The position numbers and the translations under genes are program-made. Positions 8,677 through 17,666 of a DNA stretch of 59,812 nucleotides are shown in pieces. Source of the DNA: Martinezella miluonensis (GTDB lineage Bacteria; Pseudomonadota; Alphaproteobacteria; Rhizobiales; Rhizobiaceae); NCBI RefSeq assembly GCF_900094545.1, contig NZ_FMAH01000041.1, forward strand, positions 1 to 59,812, written 5' to 3'. Positions within the stretch are counted from its first letter, which is position 1, and the number at the start of each line of letters is the position of its first letter. Under the pieces are notes generated by a model, which saw only the letters and a list, made by a program, of their open reading frames with translations, did no database searches and was not told the origin of the DNA.

Positions 8677-10431
8677 ATGCGTAAACTTCTTCTTTCCATG
8701 GTGTCGGCAACCGCATTGGCTGGGGCCGCCAATGCTGCAACCGTCTACCCTTTGGACCGGGCAACGGTACTCGTTGGCTCACCCTTCGACTTCAAGGTCG
8801 AATTCAGCAAGGTCGTCAAGCCGGAAGACGTGAAGGTCACGATCAACGGAGAGAGCTATGACGCCGTCTTCGGCAAGGCTGCTGATTTCGTCGCCGAGGA
8901 AAAGGGCGCCGAAGACAAGGTTCTCGGGTCGGCTCTGATCCTGCGCGGCGTCAAGCTCGCAAAGCCTGGCCAGTACAAGGTCGAGGTTGCGGCTGGCGAT
9001 GAGAAAAAGTCGGTCAATTGGGACGTTTATGCTACTTCGGCTGCGCCCAAGGCTAAGAACATCATCTTCCTGCTCGGCGACGGCCTCTCCGTCGCGCATC
9101 GCACCGGTGCCCGCATCATGTCCAAGGGCATGACCGAAGGCAAGGCCAACGGCCGTCTCGCCATGGACGACGTTCCGCCAGTTGCCTTCATCGGCACGTC
9201 CTCGACGTCGGCCATCGCCACCGACAGCGCCAACACCATGTCGGCCTACATGACCGGTCACAAGTCCGCCGTGAACGCGCTCGGCGTCTATGCCGACCGC
9301 ACGCCGGCGAGCCTCGACGATCCGAAGGTCGAAACCATCGGTGAAGCCCTGCGCCGCACCGGCAAGAAGTCGCTCGGCATCGTCACCACAGCCGAGGTCG
9401 AAGACGCGACGCCGGCAGCGCTGGTCTCCCACACCCGCAAGCGCGGCGACAAGGCCGAGATCGTCGGCATGATGTATGACGTCAAGCCGGATGTCCTGCT
9501 CGGCGGCGGCTCCGCCTACTTCCTGGCCAAGAGCGTGCCGGGCTCCAAGCGCAAAGACGACAAAGACTATATCGCGCTCTTCAAGGATGCCGGCTATGCC
9601 GTTGCAACCGACAAGAACGAACTGGCGACGGCTGCCGGCTCCAACCAGGACAAGCTGCTCGGCCTCTTCCACACCGGCAATCTCGACGTCACGCTTGACC
9701 GCGAATTCCTGAAGAAGGGTACGGTCGGCAAGTTCCCGAACCAGCCGGGCCTGGTCGACATGACCAAGGTCGCGCTCGACAAGCTTTCCAAGAATCCGGA
9801 AGGCTTCTTCCTGATGGTCGAAGGTGCGTCCATCGACAAGATGAGCCATCCGCTGGATTGGGATCGCGCTTTGGTCGATACGATCGAGTTCGACAAGGCC
9901 GTTGCCGTTGCGCGCGAATTCCAGGCCAAGAACCCGGACACGCTGATCGTCGTCACCGGCGACCACACGCACGGTGTCTCCATCATCGGCACGGTCGACG
10001 ATAATAAGCCGGGTACGGAAATGCGCGAGAAGGTCGGCACCTACGCGGCCGCCGGCTTCCCGAATTATGAGGACAAGGACGGCGACGGCTATCCGGATCG
10101 GGTCGACGTTTCCCGTCGTCTGTTCCTTGCCGCCAACAACGGCCCGGATCACTACGAGACCTTCCGTCCGAAGCTCGACGGTCCTTTCGTTCCGGCGATC
10201 CAGAACGAGAAGAAGGAATATGTTGCCAACGAGGCCTACAAGGACGTGCCCGGTGCCGTCTTCGTTCAGGGCAACCTTCCGAAGGATGAAGACAGTGGCG
10301 TTCATGCCGTAGACGATGTCGTGCTGCAGGCTGCCGGCCCGGGCGCGGAAGGCTTCCGCGGCTATATGGAGCAGAGTGACGTCTATCACGTGCTGGCTGA
10401 CACCTTCGCTCTCGGCTCCACGAAAATGTAA
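8677..10431 (+). CDS. Secreted alkaline phosphatase (PhoA family)
   Basis: 584 residues. A Sec signal peptide (residues 1-20, ending AGAANA) precedes an approximately 100-residue beta-rich N-terminal region. The alkaline phosphatase domain begins near NIIFLLGDGLSVA (metal-binding D135). The nucleophile is S184 in ATDSANTMSAYMTGHKSAVN. VTGDHTHGVS supplies further metal ligands, and IDKMSHPLDWDRALVDTIEF is the conserved later block. An EF-hand-like DKDGDGYPDRVD insert may bind calcium. It hydrolyses phosphomonoesters in the periplasm or outside. I chose ATG 8677 because the signal peptide begins there. A possible Pho box precedes it and a strong hairpin follows. Confidence 0.93.
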   Translation: MRKLLLSMVSATALAGAANAATVYPLDRATVLVGSPFDFKVEFSKVVKPEDVKVTINGESYDAVFGKAADFVAEEKGAEDKVLGSALILRGVKLAKPGQYKVEVAAGDEKKSVNWDVYATSAAPKAKNIIFLLGDGLSVAHRTGARIMSKGMTEGKANGRLAMDDVPPVAFIGTSSTSAIATDSANTMSAYMTGHKSAVNALGVYADRTPASLDDPKVETIGEALRRTGKKSLGIVTTAEVEDATPAALVSHTRKRGDKAEIVGMMYDVKPDVLLGGGSAYFLAKSVPGSKRKDDKDYIALFKDAGYAVATDKNELATAAGSNQDKLLGLFHTGNLDVTLDREFLKKGTVGKFPNQPGLVDMTKVALDKLSKNPEGFFLMVEGASIDKMSHPLDWDRALVDTIEFDKAVAVAREFQAKNPDTLIVVTGDHTHGVSIIGTVDDNKPGTEMREKVGTYAAAGFPNYEDKDGDGYPDRVDVSRRLFLAANNGPDHYETFRPKLDGPFVPAIQNEKKEYVANEAYKDVPGAVFVQGNLPKDEDSGVHAVDDVVLQAAGPGAEGFRGYMEQSDVYHVLADTFALGSTKM

Positions 10432-10454
10432 GGCCTGTCCATAGCTTCGATCTC

Positions 10455-10490
10455 GGACAGGCGGTCGAGAAACCGCCTGTCCTTCCATCT
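10455..10490 (+). terminator. Strong hairpin after the alkaline phosphatase gene
   Basis: A perfect 11-bp stem (GGACAGGCGGT with ACCGCCTGTCC, 10455-10465 and 10472-10482) with a 6-nt loop is followed by pyrimidine-rich TTCCATCTTTC. It is probably a transcription terminator. It may instead attenuate read-through into the Tat-exported gene that begins 16 bp later. Confidence 0.65.
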
Positions 10491-10505
10491 TTCATGGGGG
10501 TTCTC

Positions 10506-10970
10506 ATGTCTCAGCTTCAGACCGTAGCCATCAGTCGCCGGACATTCTTGACCGCCGCTGCCGCGCTGCCTTTGATGGGTGCTCCTATCACCGCCAATGC
10601 TGCTGAAAAGCTGGGCTTTGGTGAGCTCTACAAGAGCTTCGGCCCGCTCGGTCTCGAATTTTCCGACAAGGTGAAACAGCTGAGTGGCAAGGATGTGGCG
10701 ATCAAAGGCTTTATGGCGCCGCCCTTGAAGGCGGAGGCAGCATTCTTCGTGCTGACGGAAATTCCGATGTCGCTTTGCCCGTTCTGCTCTTCCGATGCCG
10801 ATTGGCCCGACAATATCGTGGTCGTCTATCTCTCTTCTAAGCAGACATTCGTGCAATTCAACGCGCCGATCATGGCGCGAGGGGTGCTGGAATTCGGCTC
10901 CTGGACCGATCCTGAAACCGGCTTCATCAGCCAATTGCGTCTCAAGGACGCGTCGTTCAAGACTGTCTGA
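10506..10970 (+). CDS. Tat-exported protein of a metal-linked ABC operon (DUF3299-like)
   Basis: 154 residues. The N terminus ISRRTFLTAAAALPLMGAP is a twin-arginine signal, cleaved near ANAAE. The mature part contains KGFMAPPLKAEAAFFVL and a CPFC pair in MSLCPFCSSDADWPD, which could bind metal or form a disulphide. This pattern resembles DUF3299-type proteins that accompany MacB-like ABC pairs. I chose ATG 10506 because GGGGG lies 5 bp before it; an in-frame ATG at 10494 is less well placed. The next gene starts 5 bp after the stop, so the three genes to 12933 form an operon. Molecular function unknown; periplasmic. Confidence 0.72.
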   Translation: MSQLQTVAISRRTFLTAAAALPLMGAPITANAAEKLGFGELYKSFGPLGLEFSDKVKQLSGKDVAIKGFMAPPLKAEAAFFVLTEIPMSLCPFCSSDADWPDNIVVVYLSSKQTFVQFNAPIMARGVLEFGSWTDPETGFISQLRLKDASFKTV

Positions 10971-10975
10971 CCCCT

Positions 10976-11662
10976 ATGCTCGCTCTCGATGTTTCCGATC
11001 TGAAGATGCATTTCCCGGGTCTGGCCGCGCCGGTCCTCGCCATTGATCGGCTTCATCTGCCGGCAGGTGGGCGGCTTGCGATCACCGGTGCGTCCGGTTC
11101 AGGCAAAAGCACGTTCGTCAATGCCATTACCGGGCTTGAAAACGTCACGGATGGCACCGTGTCCTGGAGCGGCACGGAGATCACACGTCTCTCCACCGGC
11201 CGGCGCGATGCTTTTCGTGCGCGCAATATCGGCCTCGTCATGCAGGACTTCCATCTGTTTCCCGGCCTGTCCGCCTTCGAGAACGTCGTGCTGCCGGTCA
11301 GGCTGGCGCAGCGTCTCTTGTCTGCGGAGCGCGAGCGTGCGCTGAAGCTCCTGGCCGTGACCGGCATCGCCCGACCGCAGCAGAAGATCGAAACCTTGTC
11401 GCGCGGCGAGATGCAGCGCGTCGCGGTTGCCCGCGCGCTGCTGTCGCGTCCTGGCGTCATTGTCGCGGACGAGCCGACAGCGAGCCTCGATCGTCAAGCC
11501 GGCAACGAGGTTGCGGAGCTCCTGCTGCAATTGTCGGCGGAAGAAGGGACGACGCTCATTGTCGTCACACATGATGCCGCGCTTGCAGAGCGCCTTGGCC
11601 GCCGCATCAATCTGGCGAGTGGGCGCATAGAGGAAGACAGCCAAGAGGTTGCCGCGCAATGA
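10976..11662 (+). CDS. ABC transporter ATPase, LolD/MacB type
   Basis: 228 residues. Walker A is GASGSGKST, the Q-loop region VMQDFHLFPGLSAFENV, and Walker B IVADEPTASLD. The signature motif is LSRGEMQRVAVARAL, where arginine replaces the second position of LSGGQ, as in many LolD-like ATPases. Its stop overlaps the permease start by 4 bp. Members of this group energise mechanical movement of lipoproteins, peptides or periplasmic partners rather than classical uptake. Function here is tied to the Tat protein and the His-rich permease. Confidence 0.9.
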   Translation: MLALDVSDLKMHFPGLAAPVLAIDRLHLPAGGRLAITGASGSGKSTFVNAITGLENVTDGTVSWSGTEITRLSTGRRDAFRARNIGLVMQDFHLFPGLSAFENVVLPVRLAQRLLSAERERALKLLAVTGIARPQQKIETLSRGEMQRVAVARALLSRPGVIVADEPTASLDRQAGNEVAELLLQLSAEEGTTLIVVTHDAALAERLGRRINLASGRIEEDSQEVAAQ

Positions 11663-12933
11663 TCACCTTCATCCTTGCCGACCTCAGGCGCTTCTGGAGC
11701 GGGGCACTGGCCGTCGTGGTGCTGATCGCCTTGTCGGTCGCCTTGAGTGTGACGGTAACGCTTCAGGAGCGGGCTGTCCGTCTCGGCAGTGCGCGCGCTG
11801 CCGAGAAATTCGATCTTCTTGTGGGAGCAGCCGGCAGTGAGACGCAACTGGCGCTTTCGGCCGTCTTTCTGCAACCGGCGCCGCTGCCGCTGATGGAAGG
11901 CGCCGTTCTTTCCCGTCTTGCCAACGATCCGCGTGTCGAACTGGCGGCGCCGGTCGGCTTCGGCGATTCCGCCTATGGACATCCGATCGTCGGCACGACC
12001 ACTGGCCTGATCTCGTCCCTTTCGCCATCGCTTTCGCAGGGCGCGATGTTCTCGCGGCTCGGCGAAGCAGTTGTCGGCTCCGATGTTGCCTTGTCGGCTG
12101 GTGCCGAAATCAAGCCGATGCATGGCACGGTCGAGACCGGTGGCGAAACCCATACGGCCATTGCCTATAAGGTGACGGGCCGCATGGCGCCGACGGGCAC
12201 GGCCTGGGACCGGGCGATCCTCGTGCCGATCCGAGCGGTCTGGCAGTTGCATGGCATGCATGGCGAGGACCATGACGGCGAGACGGCAGAGGCCTACGGC
12301 GCAGCTGGCTCCGATCAAGGTCGCCACGAGGACCATGAACACGAGCATGGTCATCTTGATGCCGATGCACCGCTTGATGAGCATTTCGACGCGCAAACGC
12401 CTGGCGTTCCGGCCGTTCTCGTCAAGCCGAAGACGATTGCCGATGCCTACCGTCTCAGGCAGGAATATCGAAGCGGCACGACGCTCGGGGTCTTTCCGGC
12501 GGAGGTGCTGACGAGGCTCTATGCAACGCTTGGCGATGCTCGCAGTCTCCTCCTGGCGATTGCGCTGGGAACGCAGGCGATCGTCATTGCCGCGATCGTG
12601 CTGGTGACGATCATGCATGTCGGGTCCAGGCGCCGGCAGATCGGTGCATTGCGGGCGCTAGGCACGCCGGTCCGATCTATCGTCGGGCTTGTCTGGGGCG
12701 AGCTCTTCATCCTGTTTGCTGCCGGCATCGTGCTCGGTATCGCCTTTGGTTATCTCGCAGCGCTGACAATATCAGCGCGGCTTGCCGCGTCGACCGCAGT
12801 GCGTCTGCCGGTCGGTTTCACCTTCGATGACCTATGGCTTGTCGGAGGCTTTGCAGCCGTCGCAGCGATCATTTCCATCATTCCCGCGTTCAGCGCCCTG
12901 CGCTCCAGTCCGGCTGCGGCGCTGCGCGCTTAA
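11659..12933 (+). CDS. FtsX/MacB-type permease with His-rich periplasmic segment
   Basis: 424 residues. One membrane helix lies at the N terminus (AVVVLIALSVALSVTVTL), followed by a large periplasmic domain, then three C-terminal helices around IAIALGTQAIVIAAIVLVTIM, LFILFAAGIVLGIAFGYLA and LWLVGGFAAVAAIISIIP: the FtsX arrangement. About residues 200-243 are rich in His, Asp and Glu (GRHEDHEHEHGHLDADA), typical of zinc or other metal scavenging. With the Tat protein and ATPase it resembles a zinc-regulated MacB-like cluster known from Pseudomonas (PA4063-PA4066); that parallel is from memory. Substrate unproven. Confidence 0.85.
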   Translation: MITFILADLRRFWSGALAVVVLIALSVALSVTVTLQERAVRLGSARAAEKFDLLVGAAGSETQLALSAVFLQPAPLPLMEGAVLSRLANDPRVELAAPVGFGDSAYGHPIVGTTTGLISSLSPSLSQGAMFSRLGEAVVGSDVALSAGAEIKPMHGTVETGGETHTAIAYKVTGRMAPTGTAWDRAILVPIRAVWQLHGMHGEDHDGETAEAYGAAGSDQGRHEDHEHEHGHLDADAPLDEHFDAQTPGVPAVLVKPKTIADAYRLRQEYRSGTTLGVFPAEVLTRLYATLGDARSLLLAIALGTQAIVIAAIVLVTIMHVGSRRRQIGALRALGTPVRSIVGLVWGELFILFAAGIVLGIAFGYLAALTISARLAASTAVRLPVGFTFDDLWLVGGFAAVAAIISIIPAFSALRSSPAAALRA

Positions 12934-13021
12934 CGCGACACGCAAAGCAAAAATAAACTGGATTGCAAAACTCTTCTTTATTGACTAAAGCCATCTCGCG
13001 CATCTGATGGAGGATCCCGCG

Positions 13022-13990
13022 ATGGCGAACAGTGCCCGTAAAATCGCTTCAATTTTTGGCCTGCTCGCCGTGATGGCAGCCAGCTCCGCTGCCGCTGAAA
13101 ACGCGAAAACAGTTTCCGTGACGGATGACCGCAGCGTCAAGGTGGAAGTGCCCGCGCAGCCGAAGCGGATCGCTGCAATCTCCTATTTTGCCGACGACGT
13201 CGCGCTTGCTCTTGGCATCAAGCCGGTTGCCAGCACCTACATGACATCAGGTCGGCAGCCGGATTTTCTTCTCGGCCTGACCGCGCAGATGACGCAGATC
13301 GGCCAGCGCGCGAAACCCAATCTGGAACTGCTGTCGCAGGCCAAGCCGGATCTGATCGTGGCGATCCGCCGCTATACGGTTGGCAACGCGACGCAGCTGG
13401 AAAAGATCGCGCCCTATCTCGCCTACAATATGGAGCTCCTGACCGAGAGCGATAAGGAAATCGCTGAATTCTCGAAGATCCTCGGCAAGCCCGAACGCGG
13501 GCTGCAGCTTAATGCGGACTTCCACAAGCATCTGGATGAGATCGCCGCCAAGGCGCCGAAGAATGTGCATCCGCGCTTTGCGATCATGTGGGGCGGCGAG
13601 ACGCCCTTCGCCTTCCACACGGAAAATACCGCTGCCTCGATCCTTGCGGCCATCGGTGGCGACAATATCGCCGGACCGAAGACGCCGGGCGGCCCTTTCG
13701 GCATCGACTTGAGCCTGGAAACCATGCTGGAGAAGGATCCGGAAGTCCTGCTCATCTATGACTCCGGTCCGGACCGGCCGCATGAAAACAACCCGATCTG
13801 GCAGGAACTCACCGCCGTCAAGAACAAGCGGGTCTTCTATGTCGGAGATCAATGGGTGGAGACCAACGGCCCGATCGCTCGCGAAATTGTGCTGCGCGAG
13901 GCCGCGCATTATCTTTATCCCGATGCTTTCCCGGCCGTCGATGTGAAGGCGGAGGCCGCCAAGATCATTCCGGCCGACATCCAGAAGTAA
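13022..13990 (+). CDS. Metallophore ABC importer, periplasmic binding protein (FecB/FhuD type)
   Basis: 322 residues. A signal peptide (residues 1-28, ending SSAAAENA) is followed by a class III binding-protein fold: PKRIAAISYFADDVALALG, LLSQAKPDLIVA, and near the end VKNKRVFYVGDQWVET. Such proteins capture Fe(III)-siderophore, haem or related chelates in the periplasm. The start at 13022 follows TGGAGGATCCC. The gene is 88 bp past the preceding operon and the permease follows directly. I see no Fur, RirA or Irr box I would defend. Exact ligand unknown. Confidence 0.87.
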   Translation: MANSARKIASIFGLLAVMAASSAAAENAKTVSVTDDRSVKVEVPAQPKRIAAISYFADDVALALGIKPVASTYMTSGRQPDFLLGLTAQMTQIGQRAKPNLELLSQAKPDLIVAIRRYTVGNATQLEKIAPYLAYNMELLTESDKEIAEFSKILGKPERGLQLNADFHKHLDEIAAKAPKNVHPRFAIMWGGETPFAFHTENTAASILAAIGGDNIAGPKTPGGPFGIDLSLETMLEKDPEVLLIYDSGPDRPHENNPIWQELTAVKNKRVFYVGDQWVETNGPIAREIVLREAAHYLYPDAFPAVDVKAEAAKIIPADIQK

Positions 13991-15016
13991 ATGCATCGGG
14001 CCGTAGCCACGATTGATGCGCGTAGATCGCTGGCGGTGATCGCACTCCTCGTTGCCGTGACCCTGCTGATCGTCCTCATCGGCTTGCTGCCTGGCGCGAA
14101 GGCCTTGACGATCGCGGATGCCATCCGCGTTCTTCTAAACCCGGACGGCAAGGTCGATTCCATCCTTGTGTGGACGCTGCGGCTGCCGCGAAGTCTTGCG
14201 GCTGCGTTCGCCGGTGCCGGGCTTGCCGTGTCCGGCTATCTGCTGCAGACGCTGACGAGAAATCCACTCGCGGACCCTGGGATCACTGGCGTCACTGCCG
14301 GCGCGATCACGCCGATTGTCTGCTGTTTCGTTTTCCTTCCCTGGCTGTCCTCCGCCTTCTATCCCTTCGTCGGTCTTACTGGTGGTCTAGCTGCGGCGGC
14401 CGTCACCTTCTGGGTCTCGAAGGGCGGGCAGGAGCGGCCGCTGCATCTGGCGCTCGGCGGGGTCAGCATCTCGCTGTTTCTCGGTGCCATCACGATCTAC
14501 GTGCTGCTTTTGACCGGACCGCAATCGACATCGCTGCTGTTCTGGCTCTCCGGCGGCTTTCAGGGACGCTCCTGGTCGCAGCTCGTCTATATGCTTCCCT
14601 GGGTCGTCGTCGGGGTGGCGGGCGCATTGGCGCTCCATCGCGTGATCGGCATGTTTGCGCTTAGCGACCACGCTGCTGCCGGCATGGGCGTGCAGCTCAA
14701 TCTCTGGAAACCCGTGATGCTCGTACTCGGCGTCTGTCCCGTCGCCGGCGTCGCGCCTGTCGCTGGACCGGTCGCCTTCGTCGGGCTGGCGGCGCCACAT
14801 ATTGCGCGGCTGTTGAAGCCGCGTGGTGCAGCCTGGGAAATCGCGCTTTGCGCCGCCATCGGAGCGTTGATCGTGACGATCGCCGACCTCATCGCCCGCA
14901 CGATTGCCATTCCGAAGGAGCTTCCGGTTGGCATCATCACGGCGTTGATTGGCGGCCCCGTTTTCATCTACCTCATTCAGCGCGGCCGCCTACAATTTCG
15001 GGGGAATGGTCTATGA
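13991..15016 (+). CDS. FecCD-family ABC permease (metallophore importer)
   Basis: 341 residues with about ten hydrophobic segments. Family blocks are visible: LRLPRSLAAAFAGAGLAVSG, LLQTLTRNPLADPGITGV, and GPVAFVGLAAPHIARLL, the loop that contacts the ATPase. It is an inner-membrane half-channel that pairs with the next gene product. It starts immediately after the binding-protein stop and overlaps the next permease start by 4 bp (ATGA). Confidence 0.92.
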   Translation: MHRAVATIDARRSLAVIALLVAVTLLIVLIGLLPGAKALTIADAIRVLLNPDGKVDSILVWTLRLPRSLAAAFAGAGLAVSGYLLQTLTRNPLADPGITGVTAGAITPIVCCFVFLPWLSSAFYPFVGLTGGLAAAAVTFWVSKGGQERPLHLALGGVSISLFLGAITIYVLLLTGPQSTSLLFWLSGGFQGRSWSQLVYMLPWVVVGVAGALALHRVIGMFALSDHAAAGMGVQLNLWKPVMLVLGVCPVAGVAPVAGPVAFVGLAAPHIARLLKPRGAAWEIALCAAIGALIVTIADLIARTIAIPKELPVGIITALIGGPVFIYLIQRGRLQFRGNGL

Positions 15017-16047
15017 CGGTAGACACTCCCGCCATTCATCTGCCACGAAGAGGTACGTTGCCGATCGTACTGGTCCTCGCGCTTCTCTCCTTAATTGCTT
15101 CGATATTCCTTGGCGTTGTCGATCTGCCTGTTACCGATGTGCTTGCTGTCTTGAGCGGCAAGGGTTCGCCCGAGGCGCAGTTGATCATTCTGGATATCCG
15201 GCTGCCGCGCATCGTCACCGGCATTCTCGCCGGTATTCAGTTCGGCGTAGCCGGTTTGCTGCTTCAGACGATCACGCGGAACCCGCTCGCCGACCCTTCG
15301 CTGATGGGAGTTTCGCAGGGCGCGACGCTGACCGTCACGCTGTTCCTGCTCTTCACGGTTTATATCTTCAGTCCCGGCGAGAACACGGTGGCGGAGCTGC
15401 CGATCGCCTGGCTCCCCGTCGCAGGTCTTGCGGGCGGCATGATCGCCGGCGGCATTATCTACATGCTCGCCTTCCGGCTCGAACTCAGCCCGCTGCGCAT
15501 CACGCTTTGCGGTGTCGCCATCGGAGCTGTCCTGCATGCGCTCGCTGTCGGACTGATCGCTGGCTGGGGGTCGGCACGCATCGAGATCATTCTCGAGTGG
15601 CTCTCGGGAAGCCTCTACGCGCGCACCTGGGATCATGCGCTGTTTCTCCTGCCGTTCACGATCGCAGGCCTGCTCGTCCTGCCGCTAATCTATCGGCCCC
15701 TGGTGATGCTGCAATTCGATGCTCAGGTCGCCCGCTCGTTCGGGCTTGCCTATCGCAAGCAGTTTTCCGTCGTACTCTTGGTTTCCTGCGCCCTTGCGGC
15801 AAGCGCCGTCGGTGCCGTCGGCCCGATCGTCTTCGTCGGGTTGGTTGTTCCACACCTGGCACGTTTCCTCGCCGGCCGGCACTTCCCTTTGGTTCTGCCT
15901 CTAACCGTTGTCCTCGGCACCATCTTCATCACTCTGGGTGACCTGATCGGCCGTCTCGCCGGGCAGGCGGAAGAAGTGCCGATCGGAGTCGTCACTGCGA
16001 TTGCCGGCGTGCCCGTGCTGCTTGCTCTTTTAAGAAAAATTCCCTGA
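15013..16047 (+). CDS. FecCD-family ABC permease (second subunit)
   Basis: 344 residues from the ATG at 15013, which overlaps the preceding stop. The sequences IRLPRIVTGILAG, LLQTITRNPLADPSLMGVSQG and GPIVFVGLVVPHLARFL mark the FecCD family. It is a parallel partner of the preceding subunit, suggesting a heterodimeric channel as in Fec and Fhu-type systems with split permeases. The ATPase gene begins 8 bp after the stop. Confidence 0.92.
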   Translation: MTVDTPAIHLPRRGTLPIVLVLALLSLIASIFLGVVDLPVTDVLAVLSGKGSPEAQLIILDIRLPRIVTGILAGIQFGVAGLLLQTITRNPLADPSLMGVSQGATLTVTLFLLFTVYIFSPGENTVAELPIAWLPVAGLAGGMIAGGIIYMLAFRLELSPLRITLCGVAIGAVLHALAVGLIAGWGSARIEIILEWLSGSLYARTWDHALFLLPFTIAGLLVLPLIYRPLVMLQFDAQVARSFGLAYRKQFSVVLLVSCALAASAVGAVGPIVFVGLVVPHLARFLAGRHFPLVLPLTVVLGTIFITLGDLIGRLAGQAEEVPIGVVTAIAGVPVLLALLRKIP

Positions 16048-16055
16048 GATCGCCC

Positions 16056-16853
16056 ATGCCGCTTTCCTGTTCGCAACTCTCTGTCTTCTACGGTCGCCGC
16101 AAGGCGCTCGATGGCTTTAAGCTCTCCATGAAGCAAGGCGAGATCCGGGCGCTGATCGGCCCGAACGGATCCGGCAAAAGCACGGCTCTTCAGGCGCTTG
16201 CCGGCCTGCTTGTTCCGGCGGAGGGAGAGGTGACCATCGAGGATGTCTCGGTCGCAAACATGTCTCGGCGTGCAATCGCCAAGAAACTTGCCTTCCTGCC
16301 ACAGCAGCCATCGGCACCGGATGAGATGACGGTCGCGCAGCTGGTGCGGCAGGGCCGCTTTGCCCATGTCGGGCTTTTCCGCAGCTACGATCGCAGGGAT
16401 GAAGAGGCGATTGATTGGGCGCTGGACAGCACGGGGCTTTCGAGCCTTGCCGACCGCACCCTGCGGGAGCTTTCCGGCGGCGAGCGGCAGCGGGCCTGGA
16501 TCTCCGCAGCGCTTGCGCAGGAAGCCGGCATATTGTTGCTCGATGAGCCGACCTCATTTCTCGATATCGGTTATCAGGTAGAGGTGCTGGATCTCGTCCA
16601 TCGTCTCAGCCGGGAGAGGGGCGTCACCATCATCATGGCGATCCACGATATCAATCAGGCCATCGCCGTCAGCGACCGCATCTCGCTGCTGGAGAAGGGA
16701 GAGCTTCGCTTCGACGGCGAGCCGAGCGTTCTCGCCGAAAGTGGTCTGATCGAGAAGACGTTTCGGGTGAAAGGGCGGTTTGTCCAGGTGAGCCCAGACG
16801 CCCCGCCGCATTTCGATGTCGAGCTTACGCGGCTCAACCAGCGAGAGGCTTGA
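16056..16853 (+). CDS. Metallophore ABC importer ATPase (FecE/FhuC type)
   Basis: 265 residues. Walker A GPNGSGKST, Q-loop FLPQQPSAPDEMTVAQLV, signature LSGGERQRAWISAALAQ, Walker B ILLLDEPTSFLD and H-loop MAIHDINQAIAVSD are all intact. It energises the two FecCD permeases. It is last in the importer operon, and its 3' end overlaps the convergent methyltransferase gene by 20 bp. Confidence 0.93.
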   Translation: MPLSCSQLSVFYGRRKALDGFKLSMKQGEIRALIGPNGSGKSTALQALAGLLVPAEGEVTIEDVSVANMSRRAIAKKLAFLPQQPSAPDEMTVAQLVRQGRFAHVGLFRSYDRRDEEAIDWALDSTGLSSLADRTLRELSGGERQRAWISAALAQEAGILLLDEPTSFLDIGYQVEVLDLVHRLSRERGVTIIMAIHDINQAIAVSDRISLLEKGELRFDGEPSVLAESGLIEKTFRVKGRFVQVSPDAPPHFDVELTRLNQREA

Positions 16854-17526
16854 CGAGCCGGAAGACAATCTTGGTCTGCGTGTAGTAGTCGAGCGCATCG
16901 GCGAAATCAGGCGTCCAGCCATCCTCGACGAACGGGATGAAGCCGTCATATTCCAGCTTGCGGCCGGAGACCGCGAAGCCTGCCTTCGCGAAAGCGCGGC
17001 CGTAATCGGAAATCGAACGATCCTGAACCACGGTGTTGGTGCGCTTGGCAACAAGCTCGCGCCACTTTGGCCAAAGCGGGTTGTCCGTATGGCAGCCGGT
17101 GACTGCGTAGTAGACACCGCCGGGCTTCAATGCCTTCCAGATATCAGCGGCGTGCGCATCGATATCCTCGACGAGGTAGATGACCTCGTGGCTGATCGCC
17201 AGATCGAACTCTTCGATCCAGCCTTCTAGCGTACCACTCACCGCATGCTGAACCGGCAGGTTGCCCTTGAAGGCTTCGGCCTTGGCGATCGATTGTTCGG
17301 CGATGTCGATGCCCAGGGCCTTGCGGAACGGTCTGATCGCATAGAGATGACGCAGGAGACCGCCCTGATTGCAACCAAAGTCGACAACGCTCTTGGCGGA
17401 TAGATCGCGCTCGACGATCAGGTCGATGAGGTGCCTCCAGATCGGCGCATGCCCATCCGCCATCCAGTCCTCGGCGTCCGGATCAACATACCATGTGGCG
17501 ATCGTCTTTTGGCCTTCTTGGCCCAT
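16834..17526 (-). CDS. Class I SAM-dependent methyltransferase
   Basis: 230 residues from the ATG at 17526, which is preceded by a GGAGAG element. Motif I is SVVDFGCNQGGLLRHL; the acidic residue after strand 2 is in ALGIDIAEQS, and motif IV-like DLAISHEVIYLVEDID follows. A late KPGGVYYAVTG is typical of the fold. Substrate unknown. It converges with the importer ATPase (20-bp overlap) and lies 140 bp downstream of the sugar ABC ATPase on the same strand, so it could be read from that operon. Confidence 0.78.
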   Translation of the reverse strand: MGQEGQKTIATWYVDPDAEDWMADGHAPIWRHLIDLIVERDLSAKSVVDFGCNQGGLLRHLYAIRPFRKALGIDIAEQSIAKAEAFKGNLPVQHAVSGTLEGWIEEFDLAISHEVIYLVEDIDAHAADIWKALKPGGVYYAVTGCHTDNPLWPKWRELVAKRTNTVVQDRSISDYGRAFAKAGFAVSGRKLEYDGFIPFVEDGWTPDFADALDYYTQTKIVFRLVKPLAG

Positions 17527-17666
17527 GCGCTTTCTCTCCAGTCTATCGCAAACACACCTTGTCTTTAAGACGGACTTCGAGCGGTGACTAGGTTTTGAAA
17601 CCCAAAAGCCATGCCACTGGAGGAATTTAATCTGCGGCCGTTGCGCGGAGAGTAAAGGCTCGACAA

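Noticed and set aside
8779..10488. 569-codon open frame on the minus strand
   Set aside because: It is antisense to the alkaline phosphatase gene, has no recognisable motif, and arises from high GC and codon bias.
13991..16853. Assignment as haem (Hmu) or cobalamin importer
   Set aside because: The window already has a riboswitch-controlled B12 importer, and I do not see haem-uptake neighbours such as hmuS; the ligand is left as an unspecified metallophore.
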